Notes under the pieces: generated by a model | What the model was told of the DNA's origin: nothing | Databases searched by the model: none | What the model saw: the letters and a program-made list of their open reading frames with translations, nothing else | Assembly: GCA_028752905.1 (NCBI GenBank) | Contig: JAQNBH010000013.1 | Coordinates: 14,072,816 to 14,136,815 of the forward strand | Direction of reading: 5' to 3' | DNA from: Cladorhizidae sp. MBARI D1340-BT2 | Taxonomy: Eukaryota; Porifera; Demospongiae; Poecilosclerida; Cladorhizidae | Length of the DNA stretch: 64,000 nt | Shown here: in pieces, positions 1 through 12,344 of the stretch | How positions within the stretch are numbered: the first letter of the stretch is position 1 | Layout of the letters: each line of letters begins with the position of its first letter | Made by a program: the position numbers and the translations under genes

Positions 1-1027
1 AGATGATTACCAATTGAAAATCAACACCCTGCCGAGGGGGAAATCATAATGTCAGTTACTGTAAAGTTAACTAAGATTTAAAATAAATATTACAGTTACA
101 TCAGTCAACTAAAAAGGTATAACTGAATGTATCTTTGCAAGTATAGAACTTGAGTTCACTACATTGAGCATATCCCTGCAATCTGTTAATTCTTTCTCCA
201 ACTGCTCATACTGTTGTGAAAAGTCTAAATTTCACATGCTTGCAAAGTACTCATCATATTTTTGTGAACATGAATGTCTGGGGTATGACATAATTGCTAG
301 TAGGTTTTACTGAGTTTGTACTCTGGTTTTTACATGGTAATGAAGTCTGTCTACATTTATGTTGCCAAAGGCATTAGGTATTTAAAACATTTTCTTCTAC
401 CCAATCCAGCTGGTCAGGTCTGTTCATAGATATACATACTAAACATGCTGAGGAAGAGCAAAACAAATGGCAATATGTATGCACAGTCAAATATGGATGA
501 TGTGCTAGGCTCTTACACATGATGTTGAGAGTATAAGGTGACAATTCTATGCTCATGGTGGGAGTAGTCCTTTTGGTGGTCTCTACCAACATAGTAGTTA
601 TAGTAGCAGTGAGCAAGAGAGAATTAGAGATAGGTGTTTGTCATTGTGAAGTTAGAGAATCAGCATGGTTTCAGAAACGCATCTAGGCTGGCAGTATTTG
701 ATATAACTAGGAAGTGTTTGAATGCTGAGTAATGAGGAATTCATGGAGATGTAGATATTTTCGGCAACTCTCGATACCGACTTTATTTGTTGTTTGTTGT
801 GTAAGAATTCTTTTTTTCAAGAATAAGCTGTTCATACATTAGAATGTAAGTTGCGGTTCGGTGTAAGAATCAGCTAAGCTAACTAGAGGTATGCAGTGCT
901 ACATAGCTTTATGTCTACAACAAAACTTACAGTGAAGAAATCCATCCAGGAGTGCCACCTAGTCATATGATTTACCAGATATCAATAGATCATTAAGCTG
1001 TACATATAATACATTTGTATTACACAG
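1..1027 (+). other. Gene A intron (upstream of tail exons), paralogous to gene B intron
   Basis: I see no exon here. About 530-770 resembles about 25760-26030 in the gene B intron and weakly about 61560-61750 in gene C. About 810-960 resembles 22260-22390 in gene B and 36470-36560. In gene A the first block lies shortly before tail exon 1, as in B and C, so it is duplicated locus sequence rather than a separate gene. The short minus-strand reading frame at 374-616 has no recognisable domain. Confidence 0.5.
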
Positions 1028-1099
1028 TACAATTGTTAAATTCTCGGAGAATTGCGAAGACTATTCAGAACACATCCTACATGCATCTTTTATAATTAT
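1028..1099 (+). pseudogene. Gene A decayed cytoplasmic-tail exon 1
   Basis: This aligns with gene C exon 62091-62162 (same 72-nt length) and gene B exon 28114-28179. It follows a TTACACAG acceptor like that of gene B, and the reading phase (one base completing the first codon) is the same. The translation keeps the conserved Cys-Glu and Ser-Glu-His positions of the paralogs but lacks the tyrosine near the end. Where B and C have a GT donor, the sequence here reads TTGAGT, so the 5' splice site looks destroyed. The exon is of class 2-2, so skipping it would keep the frame into exon 1119-1187. It is most likely a dead or skipped exon; a non-canonical donor cannot be excluded. Confidence 0.5.
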
Positions 1100-1118
1100 T
1101 TGAGTTTCATTTTTATAG

Positions 1119-1187
1119 GGAAACACCTTTGCTGTCTCCCTACCAAGATATTCCGGAGCACGAAGTTGACAATTCCATATACGAAGT
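1119..1187 (+). CDS. Gene A cytoplasmic-tail exon 2 (EH..DNSIY module)
   Basis: This 69-nt exon lies between a TTTATAG acceptor and a GTGAGT donor. It aligns base for base with gene B exon 28250-28318, which has the same length and phase (class 2-2). It encodes about 23 residues ending in EHEVDNSIYEV, an NxxY tyrosine motif preceded by the Glu-His signature found in the corresponding exons of B and C. NxxY/NPxY tyrosines are known ligands for PTB-domain adaptors; binding here is inferred. It splices to 10558 in frame (GT plus T gives Val). The upstream part of the gene (signal peptide, discoidin, stalk, membrane segment) would lie left of the window. Confidence 0.75.
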
Positions 1188-1807
1188 GTGAGTTGAGCAT
1201 ATTCTGTCTTTTAGTTGCAATAGTGATTTGATTTTATTTCACAAAGAAATTTTCCTGATCTGTGTGATGATATGCCATAAAGTACAAGAGATGCTGTCTT
1301 TTGAAACTTATTAACTTCACACATCATGGCTGTGTTCATAACGTGCAGTCACTGGTGGATGATTAGGCTGGACCACCAGAGCCTGGTAGTTGACATGACT
1401 AGAGTATTGGAGATTGGTGTACTCCATATTCCAGCCTCTCCTACTCATCTATTAAGTAGCATATGAGTGAAGAGAGAATATAAGTAATTTCTAATACCAT
1501 GCCACCCAATGAGCAACAAGTGGTATAATTCAGAAAGGTGAATCTTAAAATGTAGCTAGCAAGACTTGCTCCTGCCATGCTTTCTGAGCTATCAGTTGAG
1601 CGGTATCGTTGAGAGGTTATGCTACTAGAGAACTCTCTCTAGATAGCTACCTAAAAGTTACTATTCCAATCTTTATCAATACCAGACACCATATAGCATG
1701 AAATTGTCACTGGGTTAAAATTTCATTTGCACTTATAAGACACAATTATAAAATATTGTTATTCGGAACCATTTTTGTTTATATTTATTCTGTAATATCA
1801 ATGCTTT
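1188..1807 (+). other. Gene A intron, paralogous to gene B intron
   Basis: No gene is visible. About 1350-1640 aligns in patches with about 29270-29475 in gene B. The block has stop codons in gene A, so it is probably conserved intron rather than an exon. Confidence 0.45.
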
Positions 1808-4728
1808 CAGGGGCAGATCCAGGATTTAAAAAGGGGGTGGGGGGACTAATATGCAACACATTGTCCGGAAAGTTGCCACATGTGCCAAATAATGGTTGCA
1901 AAATACGATGCTTGCCAAAGCTTGACATGTTTTAGAAGTATAATGAAGTATTAAGTATTATATATAGACTCAAAATATTATGAAGGTAAAGTACAGATTA
2001 CAGCAACATGTGCAGATGTTAGGGGGGAAATCCTTGTCTGTATGTTGTAGGGCTATTTGGGGGGATCTAGCTCAGAGGCTAGCTGAGACTGACTTTCCCA
2101 TTTTTGTTTCCACATGTCAAACTCAACATCAAAAGCTGATGGAAGTGATAAATCATCTTCATAGAACCCCAAAAGAGAATTAAATGAGTGTGTCACTGTG
2201 GATGCTCCACTAGTGTTTGCTGAAGAAAGAAATAGCATGAACTCAGCAATATGAGATGAAGCTCTTCATCAAACCTGGTGTCAAACTCAGTGATCAGGTG
2301 GTCCACAAGGGAATTGTGAGATTTAGACAGAAATAATCAATGCAATTCTGTGTCTGGATATTTGGACAATGTTGCTGTTTATTAGCTAGACATGGTCTGG
2401 ACTCCTACACACCAACACTTCCAACTATTTTTAAGAGCTCTTGTGTAGATTTGACTATGAAATGAATTCACATATTATGACCTTGACCCATGAAGAACAC
2501 CTTTTACATTCTTTACTTCATGTCAGGCATATGCTACATCCACACCTTAACCGGGCTTTCCTGAAGCTTCACACTCAGCCCTTGAGTATAAGCTAAAATG
2601 CTACGTGTAGCTTCCAAAGCCACAATCAAAGAAAACTGAGAGAGAGCCAGTTGAAGTCAGACCGGGAATCTCAATTTCACTTGGTTGCTGAACTGTTAGC
2701 AATAGCCTCTAGACAACTGACTACTGGAAATAGCAAGTCAGAAAAAATTTGGAAGGCTTCACGATGCTCTATCCATCGGTTCGGCACATCTCTTTCAATT
2801 TTTTTGGTTGTTTCTCACCATGATGTCATCAATCCATGCTTCAAGTTCTAGCTGGCTCTTAGGTGAGTTTCCAAAGAAGCATGTTACTTTGTCAGCAGTT
2901 TGCATTTACTTCTCGAACTCTACAACATTTTACTATACAAAGACTCAATCTGTGTGCAGCAAGATGGGTATATGCTGCCTTTGGCAGCTTCTCCTTTTGA
3001 CTTCCCTGCCATAGCACCTACTCCATCATAAGCTTGGCCTTGAAGAAATGTGGCTCCAACTGCCATGTAGTCAGCTGCTGCAGCAGATCACTAGCTATAG
3101 CCTCACCTGTGACACCAGACGTAACTCATAAAAACCAAGGAACTTTTCATGTGGAGTGTAAACATCAACAAATCGAATACTTATGGAGAGCTGCTCATGA
3201 TTGGCTGAATCAGTTACCTCATCAACTATAACAGAATAGAACTTAGCTTCTCTGATTTTTTGTAAAATTTTATTGCGTCACACATATTTGAATCATTTGA
3301 TTTTGTATTTCTTTACTGGCATTACAACCACATGTATGCAGATGTTCTCTGAGAACTTCATCGCCAGCATCTATGCGAAAAATCAACAAGGATAGGAAGT
3401 TGCCTCGTCTCACTGAACTTTCATTGAAACCCATCTTCATGATGTCCTCTAAAAGCAAATGCCTGTCTCCCACACAAAATGACAGTTGAAGCAATGGAAT
3501 GCAGCTTTAAATGATTTCCAGCAATAATTTCAGCTCGGCTTGAACTAATTTGTTGATCAATTGAAGCCACTCTGTTCTCCCTCTGCCATTGCTTTCTCCA
3601 TAGCTAGCTGATGGGACTTCCTACTCTTGGAAAGAAAATGATCATTTAACTTCTCAATCATATTCTTAAAATTTGTCAGAGGCCTATTGACCAGAACCCC
3701 TAACTCTTTTACGGATGCTTCACATTGCCCAAATAGTACACAAAACAAGAAAAATCCTCCATCATGTGACCGAGAATATGTTAGGCCTTTGTACTTGTCC
3801 ATCCAACTCTTTTGAAACTGTCATTTCTGAGCTTTGAAGGTACGTGTGGGGAATTGGAACCCTTCGGTTGGAATAAAATGGTTTTTGAGGATGAATTTCA
3901 CTTGAATCTGAAGCCAAAACACCACTGCTTCCTCCTATACCACTCTTTTCAACATCAACAACTGTAGCAAAACACCACTGCTACCTCCTACACCACTCTC
4001 TTCAACATCAACAACTGAAGCAAAACACTACTGCTTCCTCCTATACCACTACCTTCAACATCAACAATAGAATTGCTACATGTGCCATTACTATCCTTGC
4101 TGCTACTCACCAACGCAACTGCACTGCTTTTAGCACAAGCTACGAGAGAGTTAGACTGGTTATCTTCTGATAAAGAATCAGCACCACTCCAGACTGAATG
4201 GAATGTATGAAGCAGAGAGGCACTGCTAGAACTGTCCCTGGTAGTCTGAGGTTCCAGAATTAAAGTAAATAATAAATCAATCAGGTTATGTTAGATCATT
4301 CTGTCTCATAGGTAATATACTTAGCTATAGCTTACTTCTTGCTAGAAAAATATTGGCGTAGATCCATGGTCTTGGCCATTTGCTTTACATGAGGTTCTCT
4401 TGAGATAGAGGCCCTTTTAGACATGATCTAACGCAAGACTCACTGACACTGCTCAGATAGAAAGCCACACTGCATGCTTGCTGTTGCAGTCGACACAGTA
4501 GTTTGAAGGTTAGAAGCAGAACGTCTGGCCTATATTACCTGTAACACATGTACTCCTCATTTTCTCATTTTGTGCTAAGTATTGATCATGTGTTGATTAC
4601 AGTTGCTAATGCCTGTTGTATTTTACCTGTTGCCTAATAAATGCTAAAAAACAACAAATACTAGAAGGAAAAAATCATAATGAATATCATTAACTTGGAG
4701 GGGATGGCCCACCCTGGATCCGCACCTG
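1808..4728 (-). mobile_element. Decayed hAT element (ZMYM1/DUF4371-like transposase), minus strand
   Basis: The left end begins CAGGGGCAGATCCAGG and the right end is the complement of CAGGTGCGGATCCAGG, a terminal inverted repeat typical of hAT-type elements. GCTTT flanks both ends (1803-1807 and 4729-4733), shorter than the usual 8-bp hAT duplication. Reading the minus strand from about 3830 down to about 2950 gives broken pieces of a transposase of the ZMYM1/DUF4371 type: a SWLDKYKGLTYS-like start, NRPLTNFKNMIEKLNDHF, DEVLREHL, NASKEIQNQMI, and a DEVTDSANHEQ-like stretch, separated by stops and frameshifts. Expression as a transposase is not possible from this copy. It sits in the last intron of gene A. 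A 57-bp unit is tandemly repeated three times at about 3919-4069. Confidence 0.7.
3919..4069. repeat. Three tandem copies of a ~57-bp unit inside the hAT element
   Basis: The unit contains CACTGCTTCCTCCTATACCA followed by CAACATCAACAA and recurs three times with a few substitutions. It lies near the N-terminal end of the decayed minus-strand transposase. Confidence 0.7.
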
Positions 4729-7337
4729 GCTTTGGACTATGGCAGGCATTCAATGACTAGTACCAATTAAAACCAGTTACTAGAAAAAATACTTTAGCTG
4801 TGTTCTTATGACATACGAGAAATAAGTGAGTGTGTGGGTGCTACAACCCTCCCCCCTCCCCTTGCGCAAGATGTGAGTTGAATAATACCAAAGCTACTGA
4901 CATGTCGTCGAAAAACAACCTTCCTTGTCACGGACAATTTAACCGCACAAGCGATTCTTGTTCTTATACGCCGTCATAAGTATTTGCTCCCAGTCAACCT
5001 ACTGGACCACACAATTCAAACCAAACTCAGCCCTCCCTTCTGGAGCGACTGGCTACCAAGTAACAGATATGAGTTACTTAAATGAATAACAATTTTAGGT
5101 ATTCACAATGAGATAACAAAATATGTCAACGAACAGTCAGATAGAATACCAGTCTCTGGTATTCCTATCTTAAAGTAAATTTCGTTCAATGGAGTTTCGG
5201 GTTTGCTGTTATCTGGCTTAGCTAGCATGCATCATTCCTTTTATACTAATGGTAAAACACAATATCATTAAATATTCTAAGTCCTAAAATGACCCTATAT
5301 GGTCCCGTTCAAGAGCTGCCCTGATGTGAAGTCTTGCGGCTGCTCAATGGATGTGCGGCTGTCTCTGTCTAGTCCCTTAGCCAGTTATGTTGATCTTGTA
5401 CTTTCCCATGTTTGATCCTATGCCCTTGTGCTGTACACAGGCTCTCTCTCATTATTGTTATTCAGGGGTGAGTGCAAAGGGCAGTCAGAGTGGTTGATTT
5501 CCCTGACATGACACAATAAGTTATTGAGCAGTTTCCATAAATTATAGCTCGCATCTTCCCCATAGAGTGAAGGGTCACAATACTTAACTTATATGGTGTT
5601 TTTCATAATTTTTTAAAGCCACCTTTCAACTGTGTCAAAACACTTGTCAATCCCACTCTGATACAGTAATTCTTCTCCTGTACCACATTTACATGGTATA
5701 GCCACTAAATATCAACCTTCAAAATATATATGGAATTATTACAGCCATGCAAGTAAGTTTTAAATTGAGGGCGTTTTATATTTGTTAATGAACTAAAAGT
5801 GTTCTTGAAGTTAAATAAAAGTGATCACAGTGAAAATTTACGAGTATATAATACTTGCTAAGTAGTAAATCTTACCAGTTTGTTACTTGTACATGACTCC
5901 TGAGGTACCCATGAGTTCTTGCTGTTCTTCAACAACATCTTCAGTGATGTAATGCTCTTTTCATCCATCTGTATTACTTTTAAATTCAGTAGGTGAATAG
6001 AGGTAGCTTAAACCAATCACCAGTGGCCAATAAACATAACAGATGTGAAGATATGCCTTGCTATATCAGCAACAGTTCAGAAAAGTCTGTAGCAACCAAA
6101 CTATTTTTGATAACATTTTTATCAACCGACATCGTGGTAGTATTTGTTGCCATAGAAATGAACCATAAAACTACAATCCAGTGAATCTCATTTGAACATG
6201 CTCCTTTTTGTTTTGATGTATGTTTTGCCAGGAATTTTTTTAAATCTAACCAGTGTTTCTTGGAGTTTGGCTGAGACCAGCACATCAATAGTAGGACTGC
6301 AACAATAGAAATGGTCGCTGAAGCTGATGAAGCTCTGTCAACTACCTAATCCACCGCTTCATCCATCATCTAAATGATACAAAATTGCTAGTTAATAATT
6401 TTTCTGCAGACTATCCGTGAACAAGCAAGCTAAAACAGCCTTTGCAGTTTATGTATTGCCTACTAACTGCACAACTAACTACAGCTAAACTCACTATGAA
6501 TACCTACTTCATCCCAGTTCATATATACTCTGCTTACTACTCTATACTAATTATAGCTACTTCTTTATCACTAGTAATCTTATATCCAAACAAATCATCA
6601 GCTCGAGTGAGAATGCTGGACTTACTCGAAGGTAGGTGAGATGTGATTATAATGTTTGCAATATTTCTTCCCTAGTTACCGAAGGTTTATTGCCTCATGT
6701 TCAATAAGTAGGTAAAGGATGTAGCTATTTTTTAAATTTATAATGTATTTTAGAGTCCTAAGATCAATTTTTTAATGTTTTTATTTGCTTTTGGCTTATA
6801 TATAAGCGTACATCAGTGAGAGAGATAAATATGGGGTGCCTCACACTATATTTCAAAGGAGAGTGTATAATATTTTGCTTTTCTCTCCAATAAATTATGA
6901 CATCAAATAATGAGTGGTCAAATCTTCCAAAATCAAAGTGTACAGAGTGTCATTCAAGAATTAAAAATGTGATAATCAAATATTAGGTAATGCCTCCCCT
7001 AAATTTAGAGATGCCATTGAATATTATGATGCATGTATGAAGCCACCACATGCATCACTTGTTTGTGTGGTTTATGATGCAGCCATACCTTGCTTGTAAT
7101 GAGTCCATCTAGTTCACAGAATGACTAGTTCAAGTTAGAATATAGATACAGAATGACCCAACCCTATTTGGATGTGAAGTGGTTGTTACATGTACAACTA
7201 AACATGATGGTGGCCAAGAAATAAGTGTATGTCAGCTGTTTTATGTTTTCATGCATTAGGAAAATAGGCAGGCAAGTCTTGAAAAGTAGCATGTAAGACT
7301 TGCAGCTGCATGTGTTTATTTAACTCTCCCACTTCTT

Positions 7338-7370
<33 letters not shown>

Positions 7371-8087
7371 TGTGAGATTGCTAGCTTCAGGAAGTCTAGC
7401 ATGAAGATTGCACTCAAGCGTTGGTCTCGTCTAAGGGTACATTAGTTGAGAACAGACTCTTGTTAGTTTCCAGTAGAACATCAGTCTCCTCATTTGTTTG
7501 TCAATTGTAAGACCGTTAAGCTATTATTGTTATTTTCAATGAAGATAGACTCAGTGTGGATATAAAAAAGTTTGTGTTGGTTGTCTATAGAAAATTAGCC
7601 TGCAACTAGATACTTTTATACCAGTATCCGAACCTCTAACCAGTATCCAAATCAATAACTTTGGAGCTAAGCCAGCAAACGATACCTTAACCAGCTACAA
7701 ATGTAGCTACTGGTTAAGTATATACACCATTTCATATTGACTCTGTGCCCAGGGTTTTATCTAGACATTACGCAATAAAACTAAACACACCATTACTCTA
7801 ATGTAAGCTCAATAACATAGAGTTGGAAAAAGTCAACTTGTTCTCCAACATTTCCACTTGGCAGGTTAGCTTTCAACTCCTTAGCAATGAACACTGAAGA
7901 GATGAGGACAGTAAGTAAATTATGCATGCTATATATTTAGCCTACTTGTTTTAATTGGGTGACTAACTAGTAGATAACCTAGCAGGCTAGATGTAATCAC
8001 CACAATTCTACTTTTATAAACATTTATCGGTAACAAAATAAATGTTCTAACAAAATGCGTAGGATAATAGAGAGATGAAAGCATTTT
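4729..8087. other. Gene A intron, no gene seen
   Basis: No exon, domain or transposase is recognisable. It contains a run of about 29 C at 7338-7366. Short open frames at 5993-6288, 6442-6639 and 7929-8219 lack any known domain and look like chance. Confidence 0.4.
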
Positions 8088-8768
8088 TGTAGTAAAGTAT
8101 TCAAAAACCTGTGGGTACCATTTTATAGCTCCATAGATTCTGCAAACTTCATGGTATGGACTTGATATATAGCTCAAAAGATAGGTCTCTCTGTGTGCTC
8201 TATTTTGGTAATAAAACAATTTTTATAGCTACCACTATACCGAAGCTAGGGGTACCTCAAAACCTGATTGCCTGATTTTGCATATCCAGATTACTAAATG
8301 CTAGAGAGTTGAAATTAGCAACAGTGGATAGAAGAAGCCCTACTCTATGCAATGACCTTTTTCATTAGGCGCTAAAACTTAAGTATGTGGTCGAGTGCGC
8401 GGTTAGAAAAAAGAATTTTAACGAAATTCATTTTCCAACCTGGGTGCTGACCACGTACTTACGTTTCCTAATGAAAAAGGTCGTTGCATAGAGTAGGGCT
8501 TCCTCTAGCTACTGGAGCTAATTTCAACTCTCTAGCATTTCGTAATCTGGAGATATTTATGTGGCAAAATCAGGCAATCAGGTTTTGAGGTTCCCCCACT
8601 TTAGCTCCTATAACTTAGGGCTATGAAAAATGTTTTATTATCAAAAGAGAGCAAACAAAGAGACCTATCTTTTGAGCTCTATATCAAGTCCATATCATGA
8701 AGTTTGCAGAATCTTAGGGAGCTATATAAAGTGGTAACGATAAGTATTTTAACACTTTACCACTAAAA
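8088..8768. mobile_element. Fold-back element with long imperfect arms, full copy
   Basis: The segment folds on itself. The left arm (CATAGATTCTGCAAACTTCA, then AAAAGATAGGTCTC, then CAAAACCTGATTGCCTGATT, then GAAGCCCTACTCTATGCAA) recurs in reverse complement on the right, giving arms of roughly 300 bp around a centre near 8420. No protein is encoded. Related copies occur at 9530-9835, 18020-18245, 54350-54995 and 57620-57860, so it is a dispersed non-autonomous family in this locus. Confidence 0.7.
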
Positions 8769-9529
8769 TGGGTTTGTCCCCTCCCCCACCCCCCTTACCC
8801 TCAGACCTATTCATCCACCATCTTTTCCAAAATGAGCTATCCCAAGTTTTCTGCCATCCAAGCCCAACTTCACATCAATTTGGCAACATATTCAGCCAAA
8901 CCCCCACATTTATAGGGTTTCCCTCTGGCCACAAGACCTAATTGTATTTTGCAATAACAACCTGGATTTTGAATGGCTGAACAATGTGTTCACAATGTAG
9001 TAATTAATTTTGTACAATTAATAATTTTAAGCCATTGAACTACTGACACTCTCTCATAATGGCTATGATCTGCCCTTGCTTGAATGAGGCATATTGCTAC
9101 TTCTCCTTCCTCTTCTCTTTCTTTGCCTGTACTACCTGTTTTTTGTGCTGATTAAATAAATGTTTTTTATGTCAATGACACTACAGACATAATTATGATC
9201 ATGAACCTGAGCTTATATTCCCTTTATTGTCTTCTCCTTCCTTATCTCTGCCATTATGGCCCATCTTCGACTGTGTGGACTGCATGCCAGAGGTTTTCCC
9301 TTTACTACTTTAGTCCACTCCTTTGTTTTGGACATTATTCCACTAGAATGTGCAATATTTGGGTTTCATCTCAGGAGTTGACCCAGTTCAACTACATTAT
9401 TCCTAGTACATTTTCAGATATGGCTGTTTTTATGCTGACTGTCACTTCATCTAGCTCTAACTACATCTTGGCTATAAAGGTTCAGGGACTTGACTTTCAT
9501 GACAGGGTAAAAAAAAGTTAGTAAAATGT
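8769..9529. other. Gene A intron, no gene seen
   Basis: No supported feature. A 108-codon open frame at 9195-9521 shows no domain, no paralogous counterpart and no coding-like composition. Confidence 0.4.
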
Positions 9530-9835
9530 AGAGATCTGGTTGTCTCATTTGGTTGATTAGGACTTCCTCTAACCACTGCTACTAATATTAACTCTCTAGC
9601 ACTTTCCAATTAGGAGCTGAAACTGTTAGGGAAATGGGCATGCAGGTTTTGAGGTTCCCAACTTTGATCAACTTGGGCATGGTTATATCTATGCAACATT
9701 CTTAGTATTAAAATAGAGCACACAGAGAGAACTACCTTTTGAGCTGTTAATAGAATGTAGAGTGCAGAATATATGGAGCTCTATAGTCATAACCACAGTT
9801 TATTCAGCACTTTGTAAAACTATGCTATCAACCCC
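9530..9835. mobile_element. Fold-back element, half copy
   Basis: One arm of the 8088-8768 family is present: a CTCTAGCACTTTCCAATTAG-like stretch, CAGGTTTTGAGGTTCCC, GAGCACACAGAGAGAACTA, and ATGGAGCTCTATAGTCATAA. No matching second arm is seen close by, so it is a truncated copy. Confidence 0.6.
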
Positions 9836-10557
9836 CAATGAAATATTTTTGCTGTTGTAGGGTTCACACACATACACAAATATTTTTTAATTAGATCCAT
9901 TTTTATTGTTTCGTTGTTTTAGTTATTGTTGTTTTGATAATATGATGAACCACCCACGGGTTGCCTCTCCAGGGCATATATTTAGGTGACTCCCCCTCAC
10001 TCCCCTAAATTGATCCGGATCTACAATATTGCAATTGCATTCAATGCCTACTCAACACTCAGTATCTTGCTTACTTTGGCTTTAATGGATATTTTAAATC
10101 TTTGGGTGCATGAGCCTAGAGGACCCTCCCTCTTCTCTCCACCCACCACCAACACCCCACTTTAGGGGTGTGGCCTTTGGTCCCAAATTGCGGTGGTTAA
10201 AAGGATACAATTGTGTAATATGTGCAGAAAGGCCCAAAGCAGCAGATCCACAAGTCACATATACACATGCATGCATGCACACAAACACCCAAACACATCT
10301 ATATATAATTATAGTATATCTACATTATGTGAAGCCTATAAAGAGTAGTTCACAGTCTCATTTATTGTAATGACTTTGTCTAAATTTGATTTTTAATGTC
10401 CATGCATGTACTTTAAAAATTAGTGTATGTTAGATGTGTATGTTAGAGTAGCTAACTTTTTTTGGCATACTTGTACAAAATGACTAGATAACCGTACTGT
10501 TGACACTATTATTTATATCAACATATTAAATTGTCCTTTTCTGTTTCTTAAATGCAG
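9836..10557. other. Gene A intron, no gene seen
   Basis: It ends in the acceptor TTTCTTAAATGCAG before the terminal exon of gene A. Nothing else is supported. Confidence 0.4.
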
Positions 10558-10906
10558 TGGAGGAGAGATTAAGACAGAGAATCATCTAGAGATGGCAGTT
10601 TTCTCTTCATCTGAGATATCACATACCTATGAGTCAATACCCGAGGCAACCACTAGCATCTATGAGCCTATACAAGATCTCAATGCAACTTTGGATTTCA
10701 ATGATGAAGAGATGCAGGACAATTCTCTTGATGACAATAGTACTGAAGAAAATATTGAGGGAGAGTATAGTCTGGCCCAACCAGGATTCTCTCCGGACAC
10801 ATATGCATCCATAGATGCCACCATCACAATACTCCATGAGCCTATGCAGTACCATAATGCAACTGTGAATCTGGATGATCAGCAGAAGATTGACAATCCT
10901 CTTTAA
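10558..10906 (+). CDS. Gene A terminal exon, cytoplasmic tail without an intact NPxY
   Basis: This exon follows the acceptor AAATGCAG and opens in the phase left by exon 1119-1187. Its start (GGEIKTENHLEM) matches gene B (GEIKGENHLSM). It carries YESI and SIYEPIQDLN, the same YEPI-type motif found three times or more in gene B. The repeat that in B reads DNPLYD is here degenerate: DNSLDD in the first unit. The last unit reads IDNPL and is followed directly by TAA (10904-10906), where the gene B copies have the tyrosine codon TAT. The tail is therefore much shorter than B's (about 115 versus 231 residues in this exon) and has no complete NPxY. The protein is inferred to be a membrane receptor by paralogy; its ectodomain is outside the window. 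Confidence 0.75.
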
Positions 10907-11180
10907 GGAAAAAATAAGACCTAGATTTGTAATACGGTTAACAGGAATCATTTAGTTTACAGAACATTTATTTTCATAGCATTGACTGTGTACATTTGTC
11001 ATTTTTATATTTAAGTGCAATACTTAATTGTGTAGTGAAATGTATAAGCAAGTTAGACCATCCTTCTGCACTGCATATTCTAACCAATAATTACAGGAGA
11101 GTAAAGTGTTATGGTTATCAAATGAGGAGAGTAATCAATTTTCCTGAAGTTTTATCTCACACCAACTAATAATGTTACTG
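10907..11180 (+). other. Gene A 3' UTR and flank, alignable with gene B 3' UTR
   Basis: The sequence after the stop aligns with gene B 31141-31400: AATAAGACCTAGATTT against AATAATACCTCGATTT, then GTTAAC, then an AATGAAATGTATA-like stretch, CTTCTGCAT, and CCAATAA. Alignment past the likely polyadenylation site shows that genomic DNA, not a cDNA, was duplicated. The exact cleavage site cannot be fixed by eye. Confidence 0.6.
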
Positions 11181-12344
11181 TAGATGAGGTTTTGAAAGAG
11201 TTATCACAAGCAAAAGTCCATCAAGCGAGCAAAGAAATTGAAAACCTAGAAGCACAGTGACTGTCCTGTGAAGGAGTGTAAGCATGCTCTAGCAGTGCTA
11301 TTTTTTGTAAACATTTAATGCACATCATTAGGCAATGCCAACTAACACTTGTTAACACTAAGGCACGCCAAGTGAACGGACCAAAACAAGAAAAAAGAGA
11401 CTGAACAAGAACAATAGAGCTACAGGAGAGACAATGAAAGGTAAGCCTTCTATACTACTAAGTCTTGTTTTAAGTGCTTTCTAAAGGCAAGATTAGAGTT
11501 CAAAGAGACAATATTATTAGGCAAAGCCTTCTGCAAGGGAACAACACCGACAAAGAATGAGTTAAGATGGTAGTTTGTTTTGACAGAAGGTCATAATAGC
11601 ACACATGAGTTCATAATTCACAGACGAGGAGAATTGTGCAGAGAAAACGCTGAATAAGGGACCAGTGAGCTGCCTGTCAGAATATACCAGCACAAACCTG
11701 TGGCCAACCTTGCTATAAAGTACTGAAACCTATAAAACCAGGTATCTATTATATTGACTTTTTGGGGAGGGGGGGGGGCCTTTCTTCCTGCACTTAAAAT
11801 AAGACAACAAATAAGTTATTAATTGAATAGACATTTATGAGCAAAAGGCATTTACCTGCAAGTAAGGTCCTGAAGTTATTACAATTAAGGGTCGCCCAAC
11901 CATCATAGTAGAAAGGGTTTAGAAACATTGTTTACTGTATGCAACAGATCAATCTGGTGTTTAAATTTAACCTACTCTCTTTTTGGGGGAGTATTTTTTT
12001 TAAACTCTATGGCATAAGATGTAGGTCATAGCTATATATCCGGCACTGATTACTGATTAAATTTAACAATCAAAGTGAATATACTGGTTAATTTTACTCT
12101 CACTTTATTTTTGCTATATTTACGGTTAAGTAGTGAATTCATAATATAAACATCAAGTTTATTTTGTTTAATTTTTTAAGTATCATAAAAATATTTAGAT
12201 TATGTAAAATTTACCATGTGTACTTTATCAACACTAAAATAAATGTCTTTGTACTGCTACTTCAAGCCAACAACTGGACAACTACCTAATCCTCAGAGGC
12301 TTCTATTAGAAGGGATTTCTCTTTGGACCATAGAGGCAGCTAAC
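11181..12344. other. Intergenic, no gene seen
   Basis: No supported coding feature between gene A and the pogo remnant. A G-rich run lies near 11765-11778. Confidence 0.4.

Noticed and set aside
9195..9521. 108-codon plus-strand open frame
   Set aside because: No domain, no splice context and no counterpart in the paralogous loci.
10094..10370. Overlapping short frames on both strands with His/Pro-rich sequence
   Set aside because: Simple-sequence region before the gene A terminal exon; no splice or domain support.
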